Source: Ruegeria lacuscaerulensis
GTDB lineage: Bacteria > Pseudomonadota > Alphaproteobacteria > Rhodobacterales > Rhodobacteraceae
Direction: 5' to 3'
DNA length: 64,000 nt
Assembly (NCBI RefSeq): GCF_013031245.1
Contig: NZ_WPZL01000013.1
Coordinates: forward strand, 44,809-108,808
Shown here: positions 42,009 to 51,088 of the stretch, piece after piece
Layout: the number at the start of each line of letters is the position of its first letter
Numbering within the stretch: the first letter of the stretch is position 1
Program-made: the position numbers and the translations under genes
Notes under the pieces: model-generated
The model's input: only the letters and a program-made list of their open reading frames with translations
The model's database searches: none
Told to the model about the DNA's origin: nothing

Positions 42009-42256
42009 GCGGCGGGTCCATCGCCCAAAGGGAACAGCCGCTGCGGAAAAACGCTGAAATTGTTGAGGCCGCAGATGGCAGGGCCAGCGATGTGGTCCCG
42101 CTAATCTGGTTTGCCTCGGACAAAAGCGCATATCCTGCCAAATAGGTCCAGGTTGGGGCTGCAATCCACGAGGATTTTGGAAAGCACTTCCCCGCAATGT
42201 CGATTATCATCGACGCAAATCTGGTCGAAGATAAAACGGTTATCGAAATCCAAGCT
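42005..42256 (+). pseudogene. RidA (YjgF/enamine deaminase) family remnant
   Basis: The ATG overlaps the thioesterase stop (ATGA). It reads MSGGSIAQREQPLRKNAEIV, then SDVVPLIWFASDKSAYPAK, and meets a TAG at 42143-42145. The same frame continues VQVGAAIHEDFGKHFPAM and LVEDKTVIEIQA, which is the RidA C-terminal pattern. About 45 residues expected at the N-terminus are missing after residue 5, and the last few residues run into the end of the opposite-strand barrel gene. It is a decayed gene with an internal stop and truncated ends. Confidence 0.75.
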
Positions 42257-43007
42257 AAAACCGATATGTGGCGCCAAACATCGGCCCGGACTGAGTGAAC
42301 TTGTAATCACTGCCGTTAATCTCGTGATCAAACGAGATGTATCGGTATCCGCCGCGCAACATCCATCTGTCGTTGATAATGTAGTCTGCCGTTAGCAGAA
42401 CTTGCCAGGTCTGGCTGCCGCTACGGAATCCGCCGTAGTCCACATAGGCTGTGCCGGTCCATCTATCAGCTAACGTGAACCGCGCTCTTGCACCGACGAT
42501 CGGATCGAACCAACTGTCATCTGCTGTGTTGGTGCGACCAGGCATTGTCCCCGGTGTCAGGGTGAATTCAGTTTCGGTGCTGTACCATCTGAAACCACCT
42601 GTCAGATCCACTGCAACCGAAGAATCCTGTCGCACACGGTATCCCAATGCTGCCGTCAGAAACTGGGTCTTTACCGATACGTCCAAATCCGCGTTGGCAG
42701 GTCCGGGGGCGGCATTGCTGAAGGACAGGTTTGTATAATTATAATCGGCCAGTACACTCCAACGCCCGTTCGTGGCGGCAATTGCGCCCATGAATGCGAA
42801 GTCCAGATTTTCTAAAGCATCCGAAAAGCTGAGGGTGCCGTCCACTGTTCCTCTGGGTGTGTCAAAGCTTGTCTCGGTCTCGGGCATGAACAGGTAAATA
42901 GAGGCCTCATAAGACCAATCCGACTGCTGAGCTGCAGCCGTCGTCGCCGCAGATGCGAGGAGAGCCACACCGAACGCTGTGCATTTCAATTGCCGTTTCC
43001 AACCCAT
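42255..43007 (-). CDS. outer-membrane beta-barrel protein
   Basis: 250 aa with a signal peptide ending ATTAAAQ. Alternating hydrophobic/polar strands with aromatic girdles (WSYEASIYLFMP, AVDLTGGFRWYSTETEFTL, WMLRGGYRYISFDHEI) follow, and a C-terminal Phe (GATYRF) gives the usual barrel-assembly signal. It starts after AGGGAGG. It follows the DUF3179 gene on the same strand by 56 bp and may be part of the sulfatase operon. Its transport role is unknown. Confidence 0.82.
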   Translation of the reverse strand: MGWKRQLKCTAFGVALLASAATTAAAQQSDWSYEASIYLFMPETETSFDTPRGTVDGTLSFSDALENLDFAFMGAIAATNGRWSVLADYNYTNLSFSNAAPGPANADLDVSVKTQFLTAALGYRVRQDSSVAVDLTGGFRWYSTETEFTLTPGTMPGRTNTADDSWFDPIVGARARFTLADRWTGTAYVDYGGFRSGSQTWQVLLTADYIINDRWMLRGGYRYISFDHEINGSDYKFTQSGPMFGATYRF

Positions 43008-43063
43008 TCTGTCCCTCCCTAGGATCGAATAATTTTAAACTTTATCGTTAACCATTGGTTCGT

Positions 43064-44308
43064 TCATGCGGCCACGTCATCGGTTTTCTCGGCACCGGTC
43101 CCGATGCGATTGATGTCTGTCTCTGGAAAGAACTCGGCCCAGACGTGCCAGAATACGCCCGCGCGCAGGGTCTCGACCCTTTGCAACTTGCCCTGATCCG
43201 ACATGCCCCAGAAATCGCAGCGCGTAACAGGCGTGCCGCTGTCGTTGTACCAGACGCCAAGGCTTTCGTATTTCGGGTCCAGACTGACGACGACATCGCG
43301 CCCACCGACGGTGGCGTTGACGATCCAGTCGTTTTCAATAACGAAATCATCCGTCCAGCAGGCGGCATCTTTGCCGATGGTGATCCCCCAGACATAGGTC
43401 TTGTTGGGCAGCCGATCATCTGACCGGTCCATGTTGTCCATCACCGGTGCGTCTTCCTGATGCTGGCGGCCGATCCCCCAGCCAAAGGTGATCTCGGTCG
43501 CCATGTCCAGCAGCCGGAGCAAGGGGTTTGAGGAAGGTTTGTTCAGAAAAACCTCGCCCTCCGGAAAAGCCTTCTGAAACCCGCGAAACGTCATGCGGTA
43601 GGTCGGCCAGGGCTTCATCTGCGCCTCGGGGCGCAGGGGACAGGCGGGACCGTCGGCATTGGGGTCGCGGTCGGCCTCGCGAAATCCGTAAATGTGTTGG
43701 ATCGGCTCTCCGGTCTCGTTGTCGCGCAGGATCAGGTTGTTTCCGTGCTGGGCCAGAACCTCAAGGTCCAGCCGCTTGCCTTCGATGCGCGGGGCGTATC
43801 CCTGCCCAAGGTTCGCCATCGCGCAGTAGGTCATGACGATGTCTTCCCCACCCAGCCCGTTCGTGTCGCCCGCCAGATGCGGCCGCATGATCTGCGCATC
43901 CGGGTGCGCGCGCGCGTGACCGTCGTTTTCAATCACAATGACCGGCGCCGTAGGGCCGACGTACTTTCTGGCCTCACTGATAGGAAAGAACGCTGCATCG
44001 TTAAGTTGGTTTCGCAGCCCCAAATGCACCCAGACATAGGGAAACCCATAAAGCAGAACGGTCAGCAACGTCGCGATGACCCACACCCAGAACGGACCTC
44101 CGCCGAGCAGGAAATGCGCCAGCGTCGCGATTAGAAACCCACCCAACCCGATGGCGATCAGACGGTATTCGTGCCGGATAAAACGCACCATGTTCTCGCG
44201 TTTTACTTTCAGCAGCATTTGTGAAACGTCGCCCAGATCCCGGAAGTATACAAAGCCGATGCCGAGCGAGACGATCAAGCCAAGAGCGAAAAGTATGTTC
44301 CCTGCCAT
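43064..44308 (-). CDS. DUF3179-domain membrane protein
   Basis: 414 aa. Three N-terminal membrane segments (residues about 4-22, 50-68, 73-92) precede a large soluble domain containing the DUF3179 signature (VIENDGHARAHPDAQIMRPH and VMTYCAMANLGQG) with conserved His and Cys residues and the C-terminal RCDFWGMSDQGKLQ. Biochemical function of the family is unknown. GGAGGC precedes the ATG; it follows the first sulfatase gene by 45 bp. Confidence 0.85.
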   Translation of the reverse strand: MAGNILFALGLIVSLGIGFVYFRDLGDVSQMLLKVKRENMVRFIRHEYRLIAIGLGGFLIATLAHFLLGGGPFWVWVIATLLTVLLYGFPYVWVHLGLRNQLNDAAFFPISEARKYVGPTAPVIVIENDGHARAHPDAQIMRPHLAGDTNGLGGEDIVMTYCAMANLGQGYAPRIEGKRLDLEVLAQHGNNLILRDNETGEPIQHIYGFREADRDPNADGPACPLRPEAQMKPWPTYRMTFRGFQKAFPEGEVFLNKPSSNPLLRLLDMATEITFGWGIGRQHQEDAPVMDNMDRSDDRLPNKTYVWGITIGKDAACWTDDFVIENDWIVNATVGGRDVVVSLDPKYESLGVWYNDSGTPVTRCDFWGMSDQGKLQRVETLRAGVFWHVWAEFFPETDINRIGTGAEKTDDVAA

Positions 44309-44353
44309 TTGGGCCTCCTGGTGTCTGAATTCGGATACTGCGAGCAGTTACGG

Positions 44354-46021
44354 TTATTGTTGTGGCGATGCGCGCTTGGTCAGAAACGCCTCAACCGCCT
44401 GTTGCGTTTCGGGGCGGATGTTTTCGATCCCCTCGTAAGGCACGCCGTAGGCAGGCGTTGTATCAGGATACTTCTCTTTCCGCGCCAAATGCCGCCCTAG
44501 AATTCGTACGAATTCCTGACCGCCCCATGCGCCAACCTCGGTCGATACCGAGTATTGCTCGCGCGTGTCCCGATAGAGATCGAAGAATTCGGCGACGATC
44601 GCGTTTTCACCGGGTCCCGGCAATTTGAGCTTGAGCTGGTCCTTCACGATCGCTTCGGGTTTGGCGACCGAATAGATGATGACGTGATCGCGGCGCGCCT
44701 TGGATTCATCGGCGAACAGCAGCGCAGCTGACTGGTCAACTCCGTCCACCAACCGGTCCCGCGGGATATGCTGATGGGCACCGGCAAAGCGGGACAACGT
44801 GGTGTAAAGATCAGAGACATGAATGATGCTGTTGAGCAACCCGTCCGCCTCAATCATTCCCGGCCAGCGGATAAACGCGTCCACGCGCACACCGCCCTCG
44901 GTCGTGTCGCCTTTGCCACCGGCGTAGATTAGCGGAGTAAAGCCCGATTGCGGCGCGTATTTGGTGAAATGACCGTTGTCGCCCATGACAACGACCACAG
45001 TGTTGTCCGCCAGTCCGAGCTCATCCATTCGCGCAAACAGATCGCCCAGCCACTGATCCAGCAGCTGCATCTTGTCTACGTAAAGGCCGCCATTGGCGCT
45101 TTCCGGCCCCTCCCGCCCGGCGCGGGTGTTGTCCAATGGGATCATCGGCCAGTATTGCAGGAAGAACGGTTGCTCGCCGTCGGCAAGACGTTCAAGCTCG
45201 GCCAGGGTCCTGTCCTGAAACGCCTGGTTCATTTCGTCATATTTGGCAGCGTTCCAGCGTTCACCGGTCTCCATCCGAATCTCACGGATCGGACCGCCGG
45301 CTTCGCCTTCGATGACCGTCATCATTGCAGCGGCATCCGGCCTGAACCAGCCGTCCAGCGTGTATTTATCATCATAATCCCGGATCGCGACCGAAACTTG
45401 CTCTTTGATCGCGTCGTCATTGAAAATGGTCAGCTGACCCTGCTGGTGAATGGCGTGTTGGGCGTAGTCAAAGCCCTGGTTCATGGCCCAGCTTTCGGCG
45501 ATATCTCCCATATGCCATTTGCCGACATGGCTGGTGGCATAACCCGCCTGTTTCAAAACTTCGGCCAGCGTTACCTCGTCCTCCGGCAGGCCAAACCCGG
45601 CAATATCCACAGTCGTATCACCCATGCCCATCCGCACGGGCAAACGCCCGGTCATCTGCGCCACGCGGGTCGGAGTGCAGGAGGGTTCGGTGTACATTCG
45701 TACCATCCTCATGGCCTGATCCGAGAAGTCGTTGATGTTCGGCGTCTCATATCCCCGTACGGCATTGAGCTCGGGTATGCCCATGTCGCCAAAGCCCATG
45801 TCGTCGATCAAAACACTGACGATATTCGGAGGGTTTCCCCCGTTGTTTTCCCGAAATGCGGCCAGTGCTTCGTCAACGGCTACATCATCCTGCGCCCATT
45901 GCTCGGCAAGTTGCGCCTGCAGGATATAAAACTCTGCGTCGTGTTGAATTGGGTTTTCCTGCGCATCCGCCGATGAGACAGCAAGGCCTGTCGACAGAAC
46001 GATCACCTTTGTCAGTTTCAT
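44354..46021 (-). CDS. secreted arylsulfatase-family enzyme (sulfatase A)
   Basis: 555 aa with a signal peptide (MKLTKVIVLSTGLAVSSADA). Type I sulfatase: metal-binding VLIDDMGFGDMG, the formylglycine signature CTPTR within EPSCTPTRVAQMTGR (Cys matured to formylglycine) and GKWHMGD. It hydrolyses sulfate esters in the periplasm or outside. About half its length matches the neighbouring sulfatase, so the two are likely a duplication. Substrate unknown; algal sulfated compounds are plausible in a marine bacterium. Confidence 0.9.
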   Translation of the reverse strand: MKLTKVIVLSTGLAVSSADAQENPIQHDAEFYILQAQLAEQWAQDDVAVDEALAAFRENNGGNPPNIVSVLIDDMGFGDMGIPELNAVRGYETPNINDFSDQAMRMVRMYTEPSCTPTRVAQMTGRLPVRMGMGDTTVDIAGFGLPEDEVTLAEVLKQAGYATSHVGKWHMGDIAESWAMNQGFDYAQHAIHQQGQLTIFNDDAIKEQVSVAIRDYDDKYTLDGWFRPDAAAMMTVIEGEAGGPIREIRMETGERWNAAKYDEMNQAFQDRTLAELERLADGEQPFFLQYWPMIPLDNTRAGREGPESANGGLYVDKMQLLDQWLGDLFARMDELGLADNTVVVVMGDNGHFTKYAPQSGFTPLIYAGGKGDTTEGGVRVDAFIRWPGMIEADGLLNSIIHVSDLYTTLSRFAGAHQHIPRDRLVDGVDQSAALLFADESKARRDHVIIYSVAKPEAIVKDQLKLKLPGPGENAIVAEFFDLYRDTREQYSVSTEVGAWGGQEFVRILGRHLARKEKYPDTTPAYGVPYEGIENIRPETQQAVEAFLTKRASPQQ

Positions 46022-46085
46022 TCCGTTCTCCCCCTTTTATTGGTGATGCGATCTGCGACTGAAAACGCGAAAATCGTATCACATT

Positions 46086-46103
46086 GAAACATTAAAATGT
46101 TTC
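46086..46103. promoter_or_regulatory. perfect inverted repeat between the two sulfatase genes
   Basis: GAAACATT and AATGTTTC are separated by AA, 65 bp upstream of the sulfatase A start. No U run follows on either strand, so an operator is more likely than a terminator. Confidence 0.45.
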
Positions 46104-46127
46104 TGCGGAAATTTCTACGGCGCTGAT

Positions 46128-47765
46128 TTATTGCCAGCTCATGAAAACATCGCGCGTCAGTTCCGTTTCCGGGCGCAGGTTTTCGATGCCTTCATAGGGC
46201 TGCCCTCTGCCGATCTCGGAGTGCGGGTATTTGGCGATCATTTTCTGGTGACGCTTGACCATGTCCTGAAAGGATGCACCGGCCCATAACGAATACCCGA
46301 CCAGTGGGTGTTCTTCGCGCGGATCGCGATAGATGTTGTACGTGGGTGCAGCGGCACCGGGTTGGCCGGGCGCGGGCAGATGCATTTTGAACTCTTGTTT
46401 GACCACCGACCGCAGCACCGGTCCTTCGTACACATAGACATAGTCGCGTCGCCCATTGCCCTCGCCGTTCAGCAATAGCGCCGTCTGGTCGATGCCGTCG
46501 ATCACACGGTCTCGCGGGATGTAATCGGTCGCCCCTGCGATCCGTGCCATCGTTGTGAATATGTCTGATACGTGAAAGATGTCGCCTGCGGCGCTGTTGG
46601 CCTCGATCACATTGGGCCAGCGTATGAAAGCATCGGTGCGTACACCGCCCTCTAGGTGCTGCGTCTTGCCACCACGGTAAATCAGTTGATTGAGGCCAGA
46701 GGTGCCTTCGTAATGGTACATCAGGCCATTGTCGGCCATCAGCACGACAATCGTGTTGTCTGCTTTTCCGGTTTCTTCCAGTTTGGCCAACAGATCGCCG
46801 ATCCAGCCATCCAGCAGCTGCAGCTTGTCCGCGTGAAACCCGCCATTGCGCGAAATCGCCTGATCCGGATAGACAAAATTCAGCGGGTAGAGCGGCCAGT
46901 ATTGTAGGAAGAACGGAGCATCTTCGGCCGCGACACGCTGCAGTTGTTCCAACGCCTGTTGCTGATAGCGCAGATTCATTTCTTCATATTTGGCCTGTGT
47001 CCACTCCTCGCCCGCGGCTATGTCGACTTCGCGCGCCAAACCACCGGCTGCGGCTTCGACGCCTGTAACCAGACCGTATGGCTTGAAACGCTCGTCCAGA
47101 AGGAACTGATTATTCTGCCCCTCTGGAACATAGCCGAGCATATTATTGGCCTGCATCGCCTCGGGGATCATGAGGCTCAGCTGGACTTGCTGGTGCAGCG
47201 GGAAGGCGGCCCAGTCAAAGCCCTGATTATGCGGATAGGATTGTTCGATATCGCCTTGATGCCATTTGCCGATATGCGCGGTGTTGTACCCGACCTGTTT
47301 CAAAATTTCTGGCAGGGTTACTTCACTGGCCGGAAGGCCCTCGCCAACCAGCGCCACCTTGACCTCTTCAACCCCGGCGCGCACCGGATGGCGGCCCGTC
47401 AGCATCGCGGTGCGTGTAGGCGTGCAAGAAGGTTCGGTGTACATCCGCATCAGAGACAGGCCCTCAGTGGCCAGATGGTTGATGTTCGGTGTCTCGATCC
47501 CCATGACGTAATTCATCTTGCGGTCGCCCATCTGACCAAAGCTGACGTCGTCAATCAGGATGTACAGAAAGTTGGGGGGCTGACCACCGTTGGCGTCCCG
47601 GATTTCAGCCAGTCTGGCATCAATCTCGACATCCTGCGTGTCCCAAACTTCACCGAACTGGGCACGCAAGTATTGGAATTCGCCGTCATGAATGATTGGG
47701 TTGTCCTGGCCGAGTGCCGGGCCGGTGCCAAGAAACAGAAGTGGCAGAATGTGCTGGAGTCGCAT
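46128..47765 (-). CDS. secreted arylsulfatase-family enzyme (sulfatase B)
   Basis: 545 aa from the ATG at 47765, which gives a proper signal peptide (MRLQHILPLLFLGTGPALGQ); an upstream in-frame extension lies in the neighbouring gene and is not used. Motifs: LIDDVSFGQMG for metal, CTPTR in EPSCTPTRTAMLTGR for the formylglycine, GKWHQGD. Paralogue of sulfatase A with a different central loop (about residues 170-260), suggesting different substrates. It lies 10 bp after the small acidic gene. Confidence 0.9.
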   Translation of the reverse strand: MRLQHILPLLFLGTGPALGQDNPIIHDGEFQYLRAQFGEVWDTQDVEIDARLAEIRDANGGQPPNFLYILIDDVSFGQMGDRKMNYVMGIETPNINHLATEGLSLMRMYTEPSCTPTRTAMLTGRHPVRAGVEEVKVALVGEGLPASEVTLPEILKQVGYNTAHIGKWHQGDIEQSYPHNQGFDWAAFPLHQQVQLSLMIPEAMQANNMLGYVPEGQNNQFLLDERFKPYGLVTGVEAAAGGLAREVDIAAGEEWTQAKYEEMNLRYQQQALEQLQRVAAEDAPFFLQYWPLYPLNFVYPDQAISRNGGFHADKLQLLDGWIGDLLAKLEETGKADNTIVVLMADNGLMYHYEGTSGLNQLIYRGGKTQHLEGGVRTDAFIRWPNVIEANSAAGDIFHVSDIFTTMARIAGATDYIPRDRVIDGIDQTALLLNGEGNGRRDYVYVYEGPVLRSVVKQEFKMHLPAPGQPGAAAPTYNIYRDPREEHPLVGYSLWAGASFQDMVKRHQKMIAKYPHSEIGRGQPYEGIENLRPETELTRDVFMSWQ

Positions 47766-47775
47766 GTCGAACCTT

Positions 47776-48039
47776 TCACTCACTATCGCGGGCTGCGGAG
47801 GGGGCAGTTGCAACCAGCTGCATTTCAATACTGTTTCGCAAATCCGAGAGACTTTCGGCCAAATCCGCGAGGTATCGGGTTTGTGATACCGTCGCCGTCT
47901 TTGAGCCTTCGGCCATTTCCGCAAACACCTCTTGGTAGTCAGCGCAAATTTGATCGAACTCTTCGTCGCAGGCGCGCAACTCCCGCAGCCGTTGAGCTGT
48001 GCCGGGAAATTGCTCTGCAAAGAAGTCGTCATCTGACAT
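47776..48039 (-). CDS. small acidic helical protein upstream of sulfatase B
   Basis: 87 aa from the ATG at 48039 (MSDDDFFAEQFPGTAQRLRE, then LRACDEEFDQICADYQEVFA). It is acidic and almost entirely helix-forming, probably a short coiled coil, with no signal peptide. It ends 10 bp before the sulfatase B start, so it is very likely cotranscribed. I do not recognise a family with known function. It could be a regulator or folding partner; no evidence decides. Confidence 0.65.
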   Translation of the reverse strand: MSDDDFFAEQFPGTAQRLRELRACDEEFDQICADYQEVFAEMAEGSKTATVSQTRYLADLAESLSDLRNSIEMQLVATAPSAARDSE

Positions 48040-48160
48040 TGGCGGGCTTCCATCGGATTCGCCGCCCAAGCATGCCAGCATAAGAATATGTCTTGAACGT
48101 AAAACACCGCATGCTACCGTAGCAACATGCCGCCAAGTCCTTACCTTGAAGGGATAGTTC

Positions 48161-49483
48161 TTGACCGCCCTGGCCAACGATGAACCGCAACAGGGTGCGC
48201 GCGCGATCGCACCGGAACAAATCCAGGCAGCGCTGGAAAAGGTTCTGGCGTCGAAAGAATTCAAAGGCTCGGCTCGGATGCAGTCGTTCCTGTCCTATGT
48301 CGTGAATCAAGCGCTGTCAGGCCACATTGACGAGATCCGGGCAAAAACAATTGCCATGGATGTTTATGGCTATGACGCCAATGACCTATCCAGACGCGAG
48401 GGGGTTGTGCGCGTCGATGCCGGGCGTGTGCGGCGCAAGCTGAAAGCATATTACGGGGGCGAGGGCGCGTCGGACACATTGGTCATATCGCTGCCGGTTG
48501 GCAGCTATGCGCCTGAATTCAAACCGGGCGAAGGTCACGGCAATCAGCGAAAGCACGGCTCGCTTCTGGTAGGCGGTGTCGCGGTTGCCGCCGTGCTTGG
48601 GATTGCCGGTTTTCTTACGATATCAATTTTTGGGGGCGCAAAGACGACGTCGCCGGACCGTGATCAATCTACTTTTTACGATGTGTCACCAACGCGCGTC
48701 GAGGCCATGAATCTGTGCAGCGCAGGACGTGATCTGATTTTCCCGGTTGTTGATCTTGCGCGTCTTCGTCCGGCTCTGCTGGTCTTTGAAACGGCGATCG
48801 AGCGGGACCCGCTGTATTTCTGCGGTTTTGCGGGTGCGGCTCAGGTGGAAACCATGCTTGCCGTGCTTCAGTTCGGTCAGCCCGTCACAGATGAATTGTT
48901 CAAGGCATCTGATGACAACAGCGCCTACGCGTTGGAATTGGCCCCGGACGCCCCATGGGCATTGTCCGCCCGCGCCTGGTTCGAATTCGGTGTCGGCAAC
49001 TACGGCAGTGCAAAAAACCTGTCTGACCGGGCGACAAATTTGGCTCCGGACGATCCGCATATCGCTGAATTTGACGCTTTGATCTCGCTTTACACCTCTG
49101 ACTTTGATCGCGTCATTTCGCATGCGGAACGTTACCGGGCGCTGGCAGAGGATAGCGGTGGGTTGGTTGCGGGCAATGCGCTGGGGGCGGCGTATTTTCA
49201 CACCGGCGATTTCGGCGCTGCCATTCAGACTTACGAAGACACAATTGCAAGCGGCGGCCCATTCGGGCCGATTTCGACGGCATACCTGATGGCAGCACAT
49301 TGGAACAATGGTGAGCAGTCCGAGGCGCGCAAACTGGCCGAGGTTTATGCGAAAACCTGGCCGAAATTCCCTCTGGAGGCTATCAAGCACAGGGTTTTTG
49401 CCGATCCTGAGCCGGTTCAGCAACTGATCGCTGCGATGCGTGCCGCAGGATGGACCGGCAGCGAGGCTCGAAACGATCAGTGA
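48161..49483 (+). CDS. membrane-anchored TPR-like protein, candidate regulator
   Basis: 440 aa from a TTG start with GAAGGGA seven bases upstream. Residues 1-110 form a soluble domain (IQAALEKVLASKEFKGSARM, RREGVVRVDAGRVRRKLKAY, SLPVGSYAPEF) of the type seen at the N-terminus of bacterial TPR/adenylate-cyclase-like regulators and suggestive of a winged helix. One membrane helix (about 132-158) follows, then helical repeats (DAPWALSARAWFEFGVGNYG, ALAEDSGGLVAGNALGAAYF) resembling TPRs, probably periplasmic. It is divergent from the sulfatase operon, so a CadC/ToxR-like role controlling sulfatases is plausible. Confidence 0.65.
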   Translation: MTALANDEPQQGARAIAPEQIQAALEKVLASKEFKGSARMQSFLSYVVNQALSGHIDEIRAKTIAMDVYGYDANDLSRREGVVRVDAGRVRRKLKAYYGGEGASDTLVISLPVGSYAPEFKPGEGHGNQRKHGSLLVGGVAVAAVLGIAGFLTISIFGGAKTTSPDRDQSTFYDVSPTRVEAMNLCSAGRDLIFPVVDLARLRPALLVFETAIERDPLYFCGFAGAAQVETMLAVLQFGQPVTDELFKASDDNSAYALELAPDAPWALSARAWFEFGVGNYGSAKNLSDRATNLAPDDPHIAEFDALISLYTSDFDRVISHAERYRALAEDSGGLVAGNALGAAYFHTGDFGAAIQTYEDTIASGGPFGPISTAYLMAAHWNNGEQSEARKLAEVYAKTWPKFPLEAIKHRVFADPEPVQQLIAAMRAAGWTGSEARNDQ

Positions 49484-49510
49484 ATGATTGAACTGGCTCA
49501 GCGAGGCCGC

Positions 49511-50740
49511 CTAAGCGGCGACCTCTTCCATGGGGAGTTTGTGCGGATAGGGATCACCTTGTTTGTACGATCCTGCAGCGGTGAACAGCACGTCCGTGGA
49601 CGAATTCAACCCTGTTTCCGCGGAATCCTGCAGAACGCCGATGATGAATCCAATGCTGACCACCTGCATGGCCGTCGCGTTGTCGATCCCGAACAGACTG
49701 GCGGCCATTGGGATCAGTAGCAGTGACCCGCCTGCGACACCCGACGCCCCAGTGGCAGCGACCGCTGCGATGATGCTTAAGAACAGGGCCGAGAGGAAAT
49801 CAACCTCGACACCCATGGTATGCACGGTCGCCAGCGTCATAACTGTGATAGTAATAGCCGCACCAGCCATGTTGATCGTGGCACCGATTGGGATGGTGAC
49901 CGAATAGGTCTCTTCATCCAGGTTCATGCGCCGGCACAACTCCATGTTGACCGGAATGTTGGCGGCCGAGCTGCGCATGAAGAATGCGGTGATACCGGAT
50001 TCCCGCAGGCATGTGAACACCAGCGGATAGGGGTTTTGCCGAATGCGCAGAAACACGATCAGCGGGTTAACGACCAGCGCCATGAACGCCATGCAACCGA
50101 TCAGCAGCACCAGCAGGTTCGCGTAGCTGACAAGCGTGCCAAATCCGGTTTCTGCAATGGTTGAGGCAACGATGCCGAAAATACCGATGGGTGCGACGCG
50201 GATGATGGCCGCCACGATTTTCGTGATCCCGTTGTCCAGATCCTGCATAAAGGTTCTGGTTGTGTCGCTGGCGTGACGGAAAACCAGCCCAAGCCCAATG
50301 GCCCAGGCGAGAATGCCGATATAGTTGGCCTGCGCGAGGGCGTTCACCGGATTGTCCACGACCTTCAGCAGGATGTTCTTTACAACCTCTCCCAGTCCGT
50401 CGGGGGCGTTCATGATTTCCGGTGTTCCGGTCAGTTGCAGCGTGACCGGAAACATGAAGCTTGCCGCCACCGCAACCAGTGCAGCCGCAAATGTGCCGAC
50501 GATGTACAGAAGTACCACCGGGCCCATTCGGGCTTCGCTGTCCTTCTTGTGGTTGGTAATCGCAGCGCAGACCAGGATCAGCACCAGCACCGGCGCCACC
50601 GCCTTAAGCGCATCAACAAAGAAATCGCCAAGCAAACCCACGGTCATGCCTGCCTGGGGCCAAACGGCGGCGAGTAGGACACCGGCGATAAGGCCGACGA
50701 TGATCTGTGTAACCAGGCTACCTTTTAGAATGAAACTCAT
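49511..50740 (-). CDS. sstT: Na+/serine-threonine symporter (SstT-like)
   Basis: 409 aa, dicarboxylate/amino acid:cation symporter family, close to the usual SstT length. It shows the start [18 protein letters not shown], the [19 protein letters not shown] signature (serine-rich re-entrant loop), [16 protein letters not shown], and the second loop [20 protein letters not shown]. The ATG at 50740 fits family starts. It imports serine/threonine with sodium. It stands alone, convergent with the regulator at 48161-49483. Confidence 0.85.
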   Translation of the reverse strand: MSFILKGSLVTQIIVGLIAGVLLAAVWPQAGMTVGLLGDFFVDALKAVAPVLVLILVCAAITNHKKDSEARMGPVVLLYIVGTFAAALVAVAASFMFPVTLQLTGTPEIMNAPDGLGEVVKNILLKVVDNPVNALAQANYIGILAWAIGLGLVFRHASDTTRTFMQDLDNGITKIVAAIIRVAPIGIFGIVASTIAETGFGTLVSYANLLVLLIGCMAFMALVVNPLIVFLRIRQNPYPLVFTCLRESGITAFFMRSSAANIPVNMELCRRMNLDEETYSVTIPIGATINMAGAAITITVMTLATVHTMGVEVDFLSALFLSIIAAVAATGASGVAGGSLLLIPMAASLFGIDNATAMQVVSIGFIIGVLQDSAETGLNSSTDVLFTAAGSYKQGDPYPHKLPMEEVAA

Positions 50741-51088
50741 CGGGACCATCCTGTTTGTTGTGGGCCTTGCAGATGCATGGAACACCCGTCAAGGCACGGT
50801 GATAATTGACAGATTGGCGGCTATATGGGCGTTACGGATACGATTTTAACCTTTCCGATGACCCTGAATTAGAAGAGGCCACCCGTAAAACCCGCCAGCC
50901 CGCCATTGTGAAAATGCGCTTCGGGCGGGCATGAAAATTCCAATTTGACGCTAATGGGCGTCAATATAACGGAAATTTTTTCACCTGGGAAGCTAAGGCT
51001 TTTTTCTGCGGCGATGATGGTGAGCCAGAAAATTTTTTAAAGAAATCTCAAAATTTGTTTTTTGAAACTGGAAAAATCGGAGGACTGG
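50741..51088. other. 348-bp gap, sstT upstream region
   Basis: No credible gene. It contains a hairpin listed separately (50887-50930), an inverted repeat TTGACGC (50945-50951) / GCGTCAA (50958-50964) and then an AT-rich stretch (about 50985-51062) with several T runs. The repeat could be an operator for sstT. Confidence 0.4.
50887..50930 (-). terminator. possible minus-strand terminator
   Basis: CCCGCC (50891-50896) or the adjacent GCCCGCC (50898-50904) can pair with GGGCGGGC (50923-50930). On the minus strand the outer stem is followed by TTTT (50890-50887). It would end transcription from the VOC/isochorismatase/secreted-protein genes. Confidence 0.45.

Noticed and set aside
44948..45976. 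342-codon plus-strand open frame in the sulfatase A gene
   Set aside because: Shadow of a gene with an intact CTPTR sulfatase signature and signal peptide.
46944..48083. 379-codon plus-strand open frame in the sulfatase B gene
   Set aside because: Shadow of sulfatase B and the small acidic gene; it would also run into the promoter of the TPR-like gene.
50985..51062. Small gene or phage-like AT-rich insertion
   Set aside because: Only T-rich runs with no ribosome site, repeat ends or coding frame.
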